This document shows positions 51,617 through 59,340 of a stretch of DNA of 64,000 nucleotides, piece by piece (the first letter of the stretch is position 1; each line of letters opens with the position of its first letter). The stretch lies in NCBI RefSeq assembly GCF_000455225.1, contig NZ_HF954537.1:297063-361062 (forward strand), written 5' to 3'. The position numbers were made by a program, and so were the translations under genes. The notes beneath the pieces were generated by a model. That model was not told the DNA's origin. It did no database searches and was given only the letters and a program-made list of their open reading frames with translations. Source of the DNA: Megasphaera massiliensis. GTDB taxonomy: Bacteria; Bacillota; Negativicutes; Veillonellales; Megasphaeraceae.

Positions 51617-52897
51617 ATGAAAAAACTGATTCAGCACGTCGGCCTCTATCGGGACCACAAGGTAACAGAAGATCAAAATATTGCCATCGACGGCACGAAA
51701 ATCACGGGCTTTCCCGAAAATCCCGTCCTTTCCGATTACGATGAAGTCATGGACGGCAAGCAGATGCTGGCCCTGCCGGGCTTCGTCAACACCCACAACC
51801 ACATCGCCATGACCGTCTTCCGCAGCTATGCCGATGACATGCAGCTCATGGATTGGCTCCAGAAGAAAATCTGGCCGGCCGAAGATAAGCTTGACGGCGA
51901 CGTCGTCTACGCCCAGACCATGCTCGGTATTGCCGAAATGATCCGCTGCGGCACGACGTCCTTTGCCGACATGTATTTCTTCATGGATGACGTCGCCCGC
52001 GCCGTCGACGCTTCCGGTATCCGAGCCTGCCTGAGCCGGGGCATGACGGGTATTACGCCCAGTGCCGAAACGGCTCTCAAAGAAAATAAACAGCTCTTTT
52101 TAGACTGGCATAAAAAAGGGGACGGCCGCATTACGGTTATGCTCGGCCCCCATGCGCCGTACACCAATACGCCGGAATACCTCTCCCGCGTCGTCGATTT
52201 GGCCCATGAATTAGGGGCTGAAATCCACACCCATTTGTCGGAAACGAAGGGCGAAGTCGAAAACATTAAGCAGCAGTACGGCAAATCGCCCATTGCCTGG
52301 TTCAACGACCTGGGCCTCTTCGACACGGGCTGCCTGGCGGCCCACTGCGTCTGGGTCGACGACGACGACATGGATATTATGCTTAAAAAACACGTCCGCG
52401 TCGCCCACAATCCCGGCAGCAACTTGAAACTGGCCAGTGGCTTTGCTCCCATCGCCAAGATGCTGAAAAAAGGCATCACCGTCGGCCTCGGTACCGACGG
52501 CGCCTCGAGCAATAACAACCTCGACATCGTCGAAGAAATGCACTTGGCGGCGCTTGTCCACAAGGCCAACACCCTCGATCCGACGGTCATCCCGGCTGAA
52601 ACGGCTATCAACATGCTGACTGAAGGCGGGGCTAAATGCCTGGGCTATACGGATATCGGCAAACTCGAAGCCGGCTACAAAGCCGACATCACCTTAGTCG
52701 ACCGCGAAGGGCTCCATTGGTACCCGAAACACGACGCCCTCAGCCTCATGGCTTACAGCGCCAACAGCATGGACGTCGACACGGTTTTGGTAAACGGGGA
52801 AGTCCTCCTGCGGAACAAAGAGTTTACCAAACTCGACATCGAAAAGATCAAAGCTGAAGCCGAACGGACCAAAGAAAAACTCTTTGCCCAAATTTAG
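51617..52897 (+). CDS. mtaD: 5-Methylthioadenosine / S-adenosylhomocysteine deaminase
   Basis: 426 residues, amidohydrolase superfamily. The metal-binding NTHNHIAMTVFRSYADDMQLMDWL motif lies near residues 56-80, with HAPYTNTPEYLS near 178, IHTHLSETKGEVEN near 203 and GLGTDGASSNNNLDIVEEM near 293. It converts MTA and SAH to their inosyl forms. Sharing an operon with AhcY and MtnP suggests alternative routes for the same by-products. GGAGCGG precedes the ATG. Confidence 0.93.
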   Translation: MKKLIQHVGLYRDHKVTEDQNIAIDGTKITGFPENPVLSDYDEVMDGKQMLALPGFVNTHNHIAMTVFRSYADDMQLMDWLQKKIWPAEDKLDGDVVYAQTMLGIAEMIRCGTTSFADMYFFMDDVARAVDASGIRACLSRGMTGITPSAETALKENKQLFLDWHKKGDGRITVMLGPHAPYTNTPEYLSRVVDLAHELGAEIHTHLSETKGEVENIKQQYGKSPIAWFNDLGLFDTGCLAAHCVWVDDDDMDIMLKKHVRVAHNPGSNLKLASGFAPIAKMLKKGITVGLGTDGASSNNNLDIVEEMHLAALVHKANTLDPTVIPAETAINMLTEGGAKCLGYTDIGKLEAGYKADITLVDREGLHWYPKHDALSLMAYSANSMDVDTVLVNGEVLLRNKEFTKLDIEKIKAEAERTKEKLFAQI

Positions 52898-52903
52898 CCT
52901 TTA

Positions 52904-52925
52904 CGCAAGGGGAGTGGCCCCTGCG
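52904..52925 (+). terminator. Weak hairpin at the end of the salvage operon
   Basis: CGCAAGGGG (52904-52912) can pair with CCCCTGCG (52918-52925) with one bulged A. No T-run follows, so this may be only a weak or Rho-assisted stop. Confidence 0.35.
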
Positions 52926-52933
52926 ATTACGGC

Positions 52934-52962
52934 TTGTTTTATTCCCGAAAAGCGTGTATAAT
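52934..52962 (+). promoter_or_regulatory. Sigma-70 promoter of the small membrane protein
   Basis: TTGTTT (52934-52939) and TATAAT (52957-52962) are separated by 17 bases, about 50 bases before the start codon. Confidence 0.72.
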
Positions 52963-53014
52963 TAAATTCAATTTGAGGCTATTTATGTACGTTTACAGGG
53001 AGATGCATCGATTC

Positions 53015-53260
53015 ATGAATAAAACGCTCGTCACGGCTGCCTTCGTCGTCTTGGCACTGCTCTTGTCGACACACTGGGATTTACCGGCCATTAAGATCCT
53101 CTTGACCGGTTGTCTCCTGGGCTGGTTGGCCCGGTCCGTCGTCGCGAATATAAAGGAAAGCAACCGGAAAGCCGAAGTACGGCGAAATAAACGGCTCCGC
53201 CGCATGGCTGCCGATCACGCAGCCAGGGAAGAAAGCCGTGCCGGTGTAAGCGAACACTGA
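53015..53260 (+). CDS. Small membrane protein of unknown function
   Basis: 81 residues from the ATG at 53015 (ATGs at 53003 and 52985 are in frame and possible; GGGAG touches the 53003 ATG). Two hydrophobic segments (about 5-20 and 25-44) are followed by a strongly basic tail (KESNRKAEVRRNKRLRRMAADHAAREESR), so it is probably a two-span inner-membrane protein with a cytoplasmic charged helix. No family is recognised. It has its own promoter and is followed by a long hairpin, so it looks like an independent unit. Confidence 0.6.
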   Translation: MNKTLVTAAFVVLALLLSTHWDLPAIKILLTGCLLGWLARSVVANIKESNRKAEVRRNKRLRRMAADHAAREESRAGVSEH

Positions 53261-53632
53261 AGCATAAAGGGCGACATAAAGCCTTTTGAAAAGGACTTGT
53301 GTGAGGTAAAAACTTCATACAGGTCCTTTTCTGTATTTGCCGCTGTGACAGGCCTTTTCCGGTGAAAATCACAGCCGTTCGAATGGTTCGGAGGGATGCT
53401 TCGATTCCCGGAAGGGGCCGGAGTTACAGGGGTATTTATTCGATGCCGACCGGCTGCTGCTGTTGAAAAAGAGCGATATGACGGTCTGGAACTTTCGGGA
53501 CGTTCATTTACGGACTTTCTCCAGACGTTTTCCTGTAGCTTTTTCTCGGCATTTACGATATAATATTTGAAATATACGTTCACTGTGTCCGACTGTAAGA
53601 GGCAGGAGGGCCATGATGGAAGGAGCGATGGC
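53261..53632. other. Gene-poor stretch with hairpin and -10 box
   Basis: No supported gene in 370 bases. It starts with the hairpin listed separately. From about 53420 to 53530 one plus frame reads RLLLLKKSDMTVWNFRDVHLRTF, which could be a remnant of something but lacks a start and any recognisable match. A -10 box TATAAT at 53559-53564 probably serves the acetyltransferase gene; no clear -35 is seen. Confidence 0.4.
53289..53330. terminator. Long hairpin, probable bidirectional terminator
   Basis: Bases 53289-53306 pair with 53313-53330 over 18 positions (three G-U pairs) around a TAAAAA loop. The outer end is AAAAGGAC/GTCCTTTT. It probably ends the small membrane protein transcript. Confidence 0.7.
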
Positions 53633-54118
53633 ATGAATATCAGAACGGCAACTCTCGACGACCTTAAGGCTGTCACCGCCGTAGAAGCGGCTTGTTTTCC
53701 GGCGGCCGAGGCAGCATCGGAAGAACGCCTGCGCGACCGTATTTCCTACTTTGGCCGTCATTTTTGGCTGCTCTTTGGCGACGATGGGACTCTCATTTCT
53801 TTCGTCGACGGCATGGTTACGGATCAACGCGATTTGACGGACGACCTCTATGGGGATGCCTCTCTCCACGACGAAAAGGGAGCCTGGCAGATGATTTTCG
53901 GCGTCAATACATTACCAAGTTATCGGAAGCACGGTTATGCCGCATTACTTCTCACGAAAGCTATCGACGACGCCCGCAAAGAAGGCCGCCAGGGACTGGT
54001 CTTGACCTGCAAGGATAAGCTCCTGCATTATTATGCTAAATTCGGCTTTAAAAACGAGGGACTCAGCACCTCGGAACACGGTGGAGCCGTTTGGTATCAA
54101 ATGCGCCTTGCTTTTTAA
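53633..54118 (+). CDS. GNAT-family N-acetyltransferase
   Basis: 161 residues. It starts MNIRTATLDDLKAVTAVEAACFP, the usual GNAT strand-helix, with the acetyl-CoA loop in MIFGVNTLPSYRKHGYAALLLTKAIDDAR (R/Q-x-x-G-x-G/A-like RKHGYA near residues 101-106). LVLTCKDKLLHYYAKFGFKNEG is the typical C-terminal motif. It resembles arylalkylamine-type GNATs (CFPAAEAASEERLRDRI). The substrate is unknown. AAGGAG precedes the ATG. Confidence 0.85.
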   Translation: MNIRTATLDDLKAVTAVEAACFPAAEAASEERLRDRISYFGRHFWLLFGDDGTLISFVDGMVTDQRDLTDDLYGDASLHDEKGAWQMIFGVNTLPSYRKHGYAALLLTKAIDDARKEGRQGLVLTCKDKLLHYYAKFGFKNEGLSTSEHGGAVWYQMRLAF

Positions 54119-54185
54119 TGAAGGCTGATGACGGCCTCTTTATACGTAATTTTAACTTTTTTCTTCATTTTTTTCATAAAATGCC

Positions 54186-54214
54186 TTGACAAGACGCCTT
54201 ACAAAGTGTACAAT
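54186..54214 (+). promoter_or_regulatory. Strong upstream promoter (P1) of the sulfur operon region
   Basis: TTGACA (54186-54191) and TACAAT (54209-54214) with a 17-base spacer. It lies about 110 bases upstream of a second promoter and about 150 bases ahead of the riboswitch, so transcripts from it would carry a long leader. Confidence 0.75.
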
Positions 54215-54275
54215 TCCAGTAACGTTTCAAGCGAATCGTTGTTGTATACAGTGTATAAGAATGAGGTATGTCATT

Positions 54276-54320
54276 ATGGGGTACTTAAAAAAATTGACCA
54301 TCATGTGTTGTACGATATAA
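54276..54320 (+). CDS. Possible cysteine-containing leader peptide
   Basis: A 14-codon open frame, [14 protein letters not shown], starts nine bases after GAGG and ends at TAA. It has two adjacent Cys codons, with a Met just before, close to the stop, and lies in the leader that P1 would make ahead of a cysteine/methionine-controlled operon. Such peptides can sense a charged tRNA by ribosome stalling. No partner attenuator other than the distant SAM terminator is visible, and the frame overlaps promoter P2. This is a tentative call. Confidence 0.25.
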   Translation: MGYLKKLTIMCCTI

Positions 54321-54321
54321 T
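54294..54321 (+). promoter_or_regulatory. Promoter (P2) directly before the SAM riboswitch
   Basis: TTGACC (54294-54299) and TATAAT (54316-54321) with a 16-base spacer. The -10 box is embedded in the inverted repeat TACGAT-ATA-ATCGTA (54311-54325), a possible repressor site. Transcription would start near 54328, some 40 bases before the aptamer. Confidence 0.75.
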
Positions 54322-54366
54322 CGTATTGTACAGCCATCTATCATAGGACAATACAATACGAACCTA

Positions 54367-54461
54367 TTCATCCAGAGCAGCCGAGGGACTGGCCCTTTGA
54401 CGCTGCGGCAACCTACGCATGTAAGGTGCCAATTCCAGCAGGATTTTACCTGGCAGATGAA
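54367..54461 (+). promoter_or_regulatory. SAM-I (S-box) riboswitch aptamer
   Basis: The conserved core reads CAGAGCAGCCGAGGGACTGGCCC, followed by GACGC-TGCGGCAACC, GGTGCCAATTCC-AGCAGG and a closing GATGAA. The P1 helix is TTCATC (54367-54372) with GATGAA (54456-54461). This order, including AGGGACTGGCCC, CGGCAACC and GGTGCCAATTCC, is the SAM-I class. SAM binding stabilises P1. GCAGATG (54453-54459), part of the P1 3' side, can instead pair with CATCTGC (54490-54496) in the downstream terminator, forming an antiterminator when SAM is low. Confidence 0.94.
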
Positions 54462-54485
54462 GTCATGGGCATACGTTTATTTCTT

Positions 54486-54521
54486 GCGCCATCTGCTTAT
54501 CACAGGTGGCGCTTTTCTTTT
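54486..54521 (+). terminator. SAM-riboswitch terminator
   Basis: GCGCCATCTG (54486-54495) pairs with CAGGTGGCGC (54503-54512), with one G-U pair and a seven-base loop, followed by TTTTCTTTT. It lies 20 bases before the cysK start. It forms when SAM locks the aptamer, stopping transcription of the sulfate operon. Confidence 0.93.
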
Positions 54522-54540
54522 GGCAACATGGAGGGATCTT

Positions 54541-55479
54541 ATGGAGCATGTAGCAAAATACGTGACCGACCTCGTCGGTCATACGCCGCTCTTGGAGCTG
54601 ACCCGCTGGCAGGCGGTACACGGCATCAAAGGCCGGGTCCTGGCCAAGCTTGAATACTTCAATCCCTTGGGCAGCGTCAAGGATCGAGTGGCCGTGGCCA
54701 TGATCGACGCCGGGATACAAGCCGGGAAGATCGCTCAGGATACGGTCATCATCGAACCGACGAGCGGCAACACCGGCATCGGTCTTGCCATGGCCGCTGC
54801 CGTGAAGGGCCTGCACCTCATCTTGACCATGCCTGATACGATGAGCCTGGAAAGGCAGAAAATCGTCAAGGCTTTGGGTGCAGAAGTCGTGCTGACACCG
54901 GGCATCGAGGGGATGCGCGGCAGTATCGGCAAGGCTGAAGAACTGCGAAAGTCTTACGGCAACGCCTTCATTCCGCAGCAGTTCGACAATCCGGCCAATC
55001 CGGCCATCCACCGGACGACGACGGCCGAAGAAATCTGGCGCGATACGGACGGTAATGTCGATATCTTCATTTCGTCCGTCGGCACCGGCGGTACCATTAC
55101 CGGCACGGCTGAGGGGTTAAAAAGCCATGACCGGGAGGTACAAATCGTCGCTGTCGAGCCGAAAGACTCGGCCGTCCTTCGCGGCGGAAAGCCCGGGCCC
55201 CACGCCATTCAGGGGATTGGCGCCGGCTTCATTCCCAGCGTCCTCGATATGTCACTCGTAGATGATGTGATCGACGTATCGAATGAGGATGCTTATGAAC
55301 GGGCTCGGGAAGTGGCCAAGACCGACGGCCTCTTGGTCGGCATCTCGTCAGGTGCCTCCTTACAGGCGGCCCTAACCGTCGCCAAGCGGCCGGAAAACGA
55401 GGGCAAGACTATCGTCGTCCTCTTGCCGGACGGCGGCGAGCGCTATTTATCTACATCTTTATTTGAAGAAGGCCTGTAA
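54541..55479 (+). CDS. cysK: Cysteine synthase A (O-acetylserine sulfhydrylase)
   Basis: 312 residues. The ATG follows GGAGGG, downstream of the riboswitch terminator. PLP lysine in [15 protein letters not shown] (near residue 44), [14 protein letters not shown] near 72-85, [16 protein letters not shown] near 179 and [12 protein letters not shown] near 266 are the classic OASS motifs. It joins sulfide with O-acetylserine. First gene of the sulfate assimilation operon; sbp follows after 32 bases. Confidence 0.95.
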   Translation: MEHVAKYVTDLVGHTPLLELTRWQAVHGIKGRVLAKLEYFNPLGSVKDRVAVAMIDAGIQAGKIAQDTVIIEPTSGNTGIGLAMAAAVKGLHLILTMPDTMSLERQKIVKALGAEVVLTPGIEGMRGSIGKAEELRKSYGNAFIPQQFDNPANPAIHRTTTAEEIWRDTDGNVDIFISSVGTGGTITGTAEGLKSHDREVQIVAVEPKDSAVLRGGKPGPHAIQGIGAGFIPSVLDMSLVDDVIDVSNEDAYERAREVAKTDGLLVGISSGASLQAALTVAKRPENEGKTIVVLLPDGGERYLSTSLFEEGL

Positions 55480-55511
55480 GGGCCTGCAGTCGGTATCGAG
55501 GGGGAAAAGAT

Positions 55512-56549
55512 ATGAAACATAAAAAAATCATAGCGGTACTGACTGTCACGGCAGTCCTCACGGCGGCCGGTCTCTTGGCCGGCTGCAGTCGTGGGACTGA
55601 TGAGGACACGCTTACCTTGACCAACGTCTCGTATGATCCAACACGTGAATTATATAAAGAATATAATGAAGCTTTTCAAAAGCATTATAAAGAGCAGAAC
55701 GGGAAGGATATCCGCATCGTCCAGTCTCACGGCGAGTCGGGCAGCCAGGCCCGATCGGTTATCGAAGGCAGTCGGGCTGATGTCGTGACCCTGGCCCTGT
55801 CGTATGACATCGAACGCCTGGAACGGGCCGGCCTCATCGACGCCGGTTGGGAACAGGAACTGCCCGATGACTCGGCACCGTACACGTCGACCATCGTCTT
55901 TCTGGTTCGCAAGGGGAATCCCAAGGGGATACGCGACTGGAACGATTTGACGAAATCCGGCGTCAGTGTCATTACGCCGGATCCCAAGAGCAGCGGCGGT
56001 GCCTGTTGGAACTTTTTGGCCGCCTGGAGCTGGGGCCTTGATCATTTCGGGGGGAATGAAATCAAGACCCGGGCCTTCATGACCGACCTCTACCGCCATG
56101 TCACCGTCATGGACGCCGGCGCCCGGGGCTCGACGACGACCTTTGTCGAAAACGGGCAGGGGGACGTCCTCATCGCCTGGGAGAACGAAGCGCTCTATAC
56201 GATGCGCGAATATCCCGGCAGCTATGAAGTCGTCGTACCCAGTGTCAGCATATTAGCACAGCCCAGTGTGGCCGTCGTCGACCGCCTGGCTCGGCGTAAG
56301 GGTCATGAACAGGCGGCTCAGGAGTACCTGCGCTATTTGTACTCTGACGAAGGCCAGGAATTGGCCGCCAAAAATGATTTCCGGCCGTCCAATCCGGAGA
56401 TTCTCCGGCGCTACGCCGACCGATTTGACCTTGACGTCAAGCTGACGCGCATCAGCGACTTCGGCGGCTGGGATGCAGCCTATGTCAAATTCTTCGACGA
56501 CGACGCCATGTTTGATAAAATCATGGCCGATGTCGATGGCAGTCAATAA
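55512..56549 (+). CDS. sbp: Sulfate/thiosulfate ABC transporter substrate-binding lipoprotein
   Basis: 345 residues. The lipoprotein signal ends LLAGC (Cys25). The mature part is a Sbp/CysP-type binding protein: LTNVSYDPTRELYKEYNEAF, IVQSHGESGSQARSVIEGSRADVVTLALSYDI, VITPDPKSSGGACWNFLAAW. In a diderm it would be tethered to the inner membrane facing the periplasm. It captures sulfate for the CysTWA transporter encoded next. Confidence 0.93.
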   Translation: MKHKKIIAVLTVTAVLTAAGLLAGCSRGTDEDTLTLTNVSYDPTRELYKEYNEAFQKHYKEQNGKDIRIVQSHGESGSQARSVIEGSRADVVTLALSYDIERLERAGLIDAGWEQELPDDSAPYTSTIVFLVRKGNPKGIRDWNDLTKSGVSVITPDPKSSGGACWNFLAAWSWGLDHFGGNEIKTRAFMTDLYRHVTVMDAGARGSTTTFVENGQGDVLIAWENEALYTMREYPGSYEVVVPSVSILAQPSVAVVDRLARRKGHEQAAQEYLRYLYSDEGQELAAKNDFRPSNPEILRRYADRFDLDVKLTRISDFGGWDAAYVKFFDDDAMFDKIMADVDGSQ

Positions 56550-56561
56550 GGAGGGATGCAG

Positions 56562-57407
56562 ATGAATCCATTTTCAAACCCGGCGGGCGGGCGAAACCGA
56601 ATTATTCCCGGCTTCGGCCTGACCCTGGGCGTGACCCTGGCCATGCTGTCCTTATTGATCCTAATCCCGTTGATATCGATTTTAGGCCACGCCTTTCAGC
56701 TGACGGCCAATGACTACGCCAAGCTCATCACCAACAGTGCCATTCGCAATGCTTTTATCACGACCCTTGGAAGTTCTTTCTTGGCGGCCCTGATTAATTC
56801 CGTCTTCGGTTTCATCCTGGCCTGGGTCCTCGTCCGCTATGAATTTCGCGGCAAGACCCTCTTAAACGGTGTCATCGAACTGCCTTTTGCCTTGCCGACG
56901 GCCGTTGCCGGCATTACTCTTTCCAAGCTCTATTCCGATACGGGCTTCTTCGGCAGCTTCTTTGCCGGCTACGGCATTTCCATTGCCTATACCCATATCG
57001 GCCTTATCATCGCCTTGGTCTTCGTCGGCATTCCCTTCGTCGTCCGCTCCATTCAACCGGTCCTGGAAAATTTGGATCCGACCTATGAAGAGGCGGGGAG
57101 CATGCTCGGCGCGTCGAAGTTTACCATCTTCCGGCGCATCATCTTTCCGGAACTGCGGCCGGCTCTCTTGACCGGTTTCGGCCTGGCTTTTGCCCGGGGC
57201 CTTGGCGAATACGGCAGTGTCATTTACATTTCCGGCAACAGTGCCAAGAACCACACTCAGGTCGTCTCGTACGTCATCATGCAGAAGCTTAATTACGTCG
57301 ACTATGCCAGCGCTACGGCCATCGCCTTGGTCATGCTCATCATCGCCTTTGCCATGCTGTTTTCCATCAATATGATTCAGCTCTGGCAGGCTCGGCGCGT
57401 TCAATAG
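56562..57407 (+). CDS. cysT: Sulfate ABC transporter permease CysT
   Basis: 281 residues, about six membrane helices. It has the permease EAA loop EEAGSMLGASKFTIFRRIIFPELRPALLTG (about 173-202) and the typical FARGLGEYGSVIYISGN near 208. ATG at 56562 is correctly spaced from AAGGAGGG; the ATG six bases earlier is too close. CysT is the U-type partner of CysW, encoded 12 bases downstream. Confidence 0.93.
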   Translation: MNPFSNPAGGRNRIIPGFGLTLGVTLAMLSLLILIPLISILGHAFQLTANDYAKLITNSAIRNAFITTLGSSFLAALINSVFGFILAWVLVRYEFRGKTLLNGVIELPFALPTAVAGITLSKLYSDTGFFGSFFAGYGISIAYTHIGLIIALVFVGIPFVVRSIQPVLENLDPTYEEAGSMLGASKFTIFRRIIFPELRPALLTGFGLAFARGLGEYGSVIYISGNSAKNHTQVVSYVIMQKLNYVDYASATAIALVMLIIAFAMLFSINMIQLWQARRVQ

Positions 57408-57419
57408 AGGAGGGGAATC

Positions 57420-58250
57420 ATGAAGCACAGCAAGACAAAAATACTCTTACTGAGCATTAGCGTCGTCTTCGTCGTCGTCATGCTCATCGTCCCCCTCATT
57501 TCGGTCCTAATGAATTCACTGGCCGAGGGCTGGGACTTTTACGTCAAAGCGTTGACGACGCCCTACGTTTTGTCAGCCCTGCGCCTGACCTTGATAGCCA
57601 CGGTCATTGCCGTCATCGTCAATACCGTCTTCGGCCTCTGTGCGGCCTGGGCCATTTCAAAATTCGACTTTCGGGGAAAGCACCTGCTCACGACCCTCAT
57701 CGATATTCCCTTTTCCGTCTCGCCGGTCATCGCCGGCCTGGCCTTCATCATGACCTTCGGCCGCATGGGCTGGATCGGTCAGTGGATCGAAGTCCTGAAC
57801 GATTATTTAGGGACGGATATTCAGATTGTCTTCGCCGTTCCCGGCGTCATCTTGGCGACGATTTTTGTCACCTTTCCCTTCGTCTTCCGGGAAATCATTC
57901 CGGTCCTCCATACCCAGGGCCGCGATGAAGAAGAAGCCGCCGCCCTCATGGGGGCCAAGGGGAAGACGATATTCTTCCGCATTACCCTGCCGCAGATCAA
58001 ATGGGCCTTATTGTACGGCATCGTCCTCTGTACGGCCCGGGCCCTCGGCGAATTCGGTGCTGTCAGCGCCATGTCGAAACTGCGGGGCGAAACCTTTACC
58101 TTGCCCCTTGAAATCGACGCCCTCTACCAATCGGGGTCGACCGATGCCATTACGGCGGCCTTTGCCGTGTCGTCCCTCTTGGTACTCTTAGCCGTCGGCG
58201 TTCTCTTGCTGAGGGTATTCTTTGAAGCCAAGCTCCACAAGCCATCTTAA
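57420..58250 (+). CDS. cysW: Sulfate ABC transporter permease CysW
   Basis: 276 residues, about six membrane helices. The CysW-type EAA loop DEEEAAALMGAKGKTIFFRITLPQIKWALLYG is followed by LGEFGAVSAMSKLRGETFTLPLEIDALYQS, a stretch characteristic of CysW. GAGGAGGGG precedes the ATG. It forms the transmembrane pore with CysT. Confidence 0.93.
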   Translation: MKHSKTKILLLSISVVFVVVMLIVPLISVLMNSLAEGWDFYVKALTTPYVLSALRLTLIATVIAVIVNTVFGLCAAWAISKFDFRGKHLLTTLIDIPFSVSPVIAGLAFIMTFGRMGWIGQWIEVLNDYLGTDIQIVFAVPGVILATIFVTFPFVFREIIPVLHTQGRDEEEAAALMGAKGKTIFFRITLPQIKWALLYGIVLCTARALGEFGAVSAMSKLRGETFTLPLEIDALYQSGSTDAITAAFAVSSLLVLLAVGVLLLRVFFEAKLHKPS

Positions 58251-58262
58251 GGAGGTGATGTC

Positions 58263-59324
58263 ATGTACGTCGAGATGAAGCATATCGAAAAAAACTACGG
58301 CTCTTTCCACGCCTCGCGGGACGTGTCCTTTTGCGTCGACAAGGGCAAACTGGTCGCCCTCCTGGGACCCAGCGGCAGCGGCAAGACGACGATCCTACGC
58401 ATGCTGGCGGGCCTTGAAAATCCCAACAGCGGCGACATCGTCATCGACGGTAAACGGGTCAATGACATTCCCGCTGCCAAGCGGGGCATCGGCTTCGTGT
58501 TCCAAAACTACGCCTTGTTCCGCTATATGACCGTCTTTGACAACGTCGCCTTCGGACTCACCATACAGGGGATGAAAAAGGCGGATATTCGAGAACGGGT
58601 CCTGGAGATGATCGACCTCGTCGGCCTGTCCGGTATGGAAGGCCGCTATCCCAATCAGCTTTCCGGCGGCCAGCGACAACGCGTGGCCTTTGCCCGGGCC
58701 CTGGCGCCTCATCCCCAGGTCCTGCTCCTCGATGAACCCTTTGCGGCCATCGACGCCAAGGTGCGGCAAGAGCTGCGCAACTGGCTGAAAGAGACGATTC
58801 ACCGCGTCGGTATTACCAGCATCTTCGTCACCCACGACCAAGATGAAGCTGTCGAAGTGGCCGATGAAATCATCATCACCAATCACGGCCGCATCGAACA
58901 AGTCGGGACGCCCTTTGATATATACAGCAAGCCCAAGACGCCCTTTGTGGCCGAATTCATTGGGACGCCCGTCGTCATCGACAACTGCAGCGTCCTCACG
59001 GGCTTCGTCGACGTCGGCGGTCCGAAAAGAGCCATTATCCGACCGGAATTCCTCAAGATCTATAAACAGGGGACGATGAAGCGCTACGCCAGTGCTGCTG
59101 AAGACGGTGTCGTCGAAGCCGTCGTCTTCCGCGGCAGCCGCCTCGACGTGACCCTGCGCGTCAAGGACTACCTCATTCACGGGGAATACGCCTTTGATGC
59201 ACCGAATCTTACGGTCGGAGAAACGGTGAAGGTCCTCATTTACCGCCTCCACGTCCTCGACGGGGATAAGACCTATTTACGAGAAAACAGTGCCATGATG
59301 GGCTCTGATGTATTCTATATTTAA
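58263..59324 (+). CDS. cysA: Sulfate ABC transporter ATP-binding protein CysA
   Basis: 353 residues. Walker A GPSGSGKTT (near 37-45), Q-loop FVFQNYALF, signature LSGGQRQRVAFARAL (near 135), Walker B LLLDEPFAAID and H-loop VTHDQDEA are all present. A C-terminal TOBE-like regulatory domain covers about residues 240-353. It energises sulfate import. AAGGAGGTG precedes the ATG. It is followed 16 bases later by the APS reductase gene. Confidence 0.94.
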   Translation: MYVEMKHIEKNYGSFHASRDVSFCVDKGKLVALLGPSGSGKTTILRMLAGLENPNSGDIVIDGKRVNDIPAAKRGIGFVFQNYALFRYMTVFDNVAFGLTIQGMKKADIRERVLEMIDLVGLSGMEGRYPNQLSGGQRQRVAFARALAPHPQVLLLDEPFAAIDAKVRQELRNWLKETIHRVGITSIFVTHDQDEAVEVADEIIITNHGRIEQVGTPFDIYSKPKTPFVAEFIGTPVVIDNCSVLTGFVDVGGPKRAIIRPEFLKIYKQGTMKRYASAAEDGVVEAVVFRGSRLDVTLRVKDYLIHGEYAFDAPNLTVGETVKVLIYRLHVLDGDKTYLRENSAMMGSDVFYI

Positions 59325-59340
59325 ACGAAGGAGTATTGCC

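Noticed and set aside
50387..51802. A 471-codon minus-strand frame opposite ahcY
   Set aside because: Same codon-bias artefact. The plus-strand adenosylhomocysteinase is unambiguous.
54128..54346. A 72-codon plus-strand frame upstream of the sulfur operon
   Set aside because: It starts without a ribosome binding site, is driven by AT-rich DNA and spans both promoters P1 and P2.
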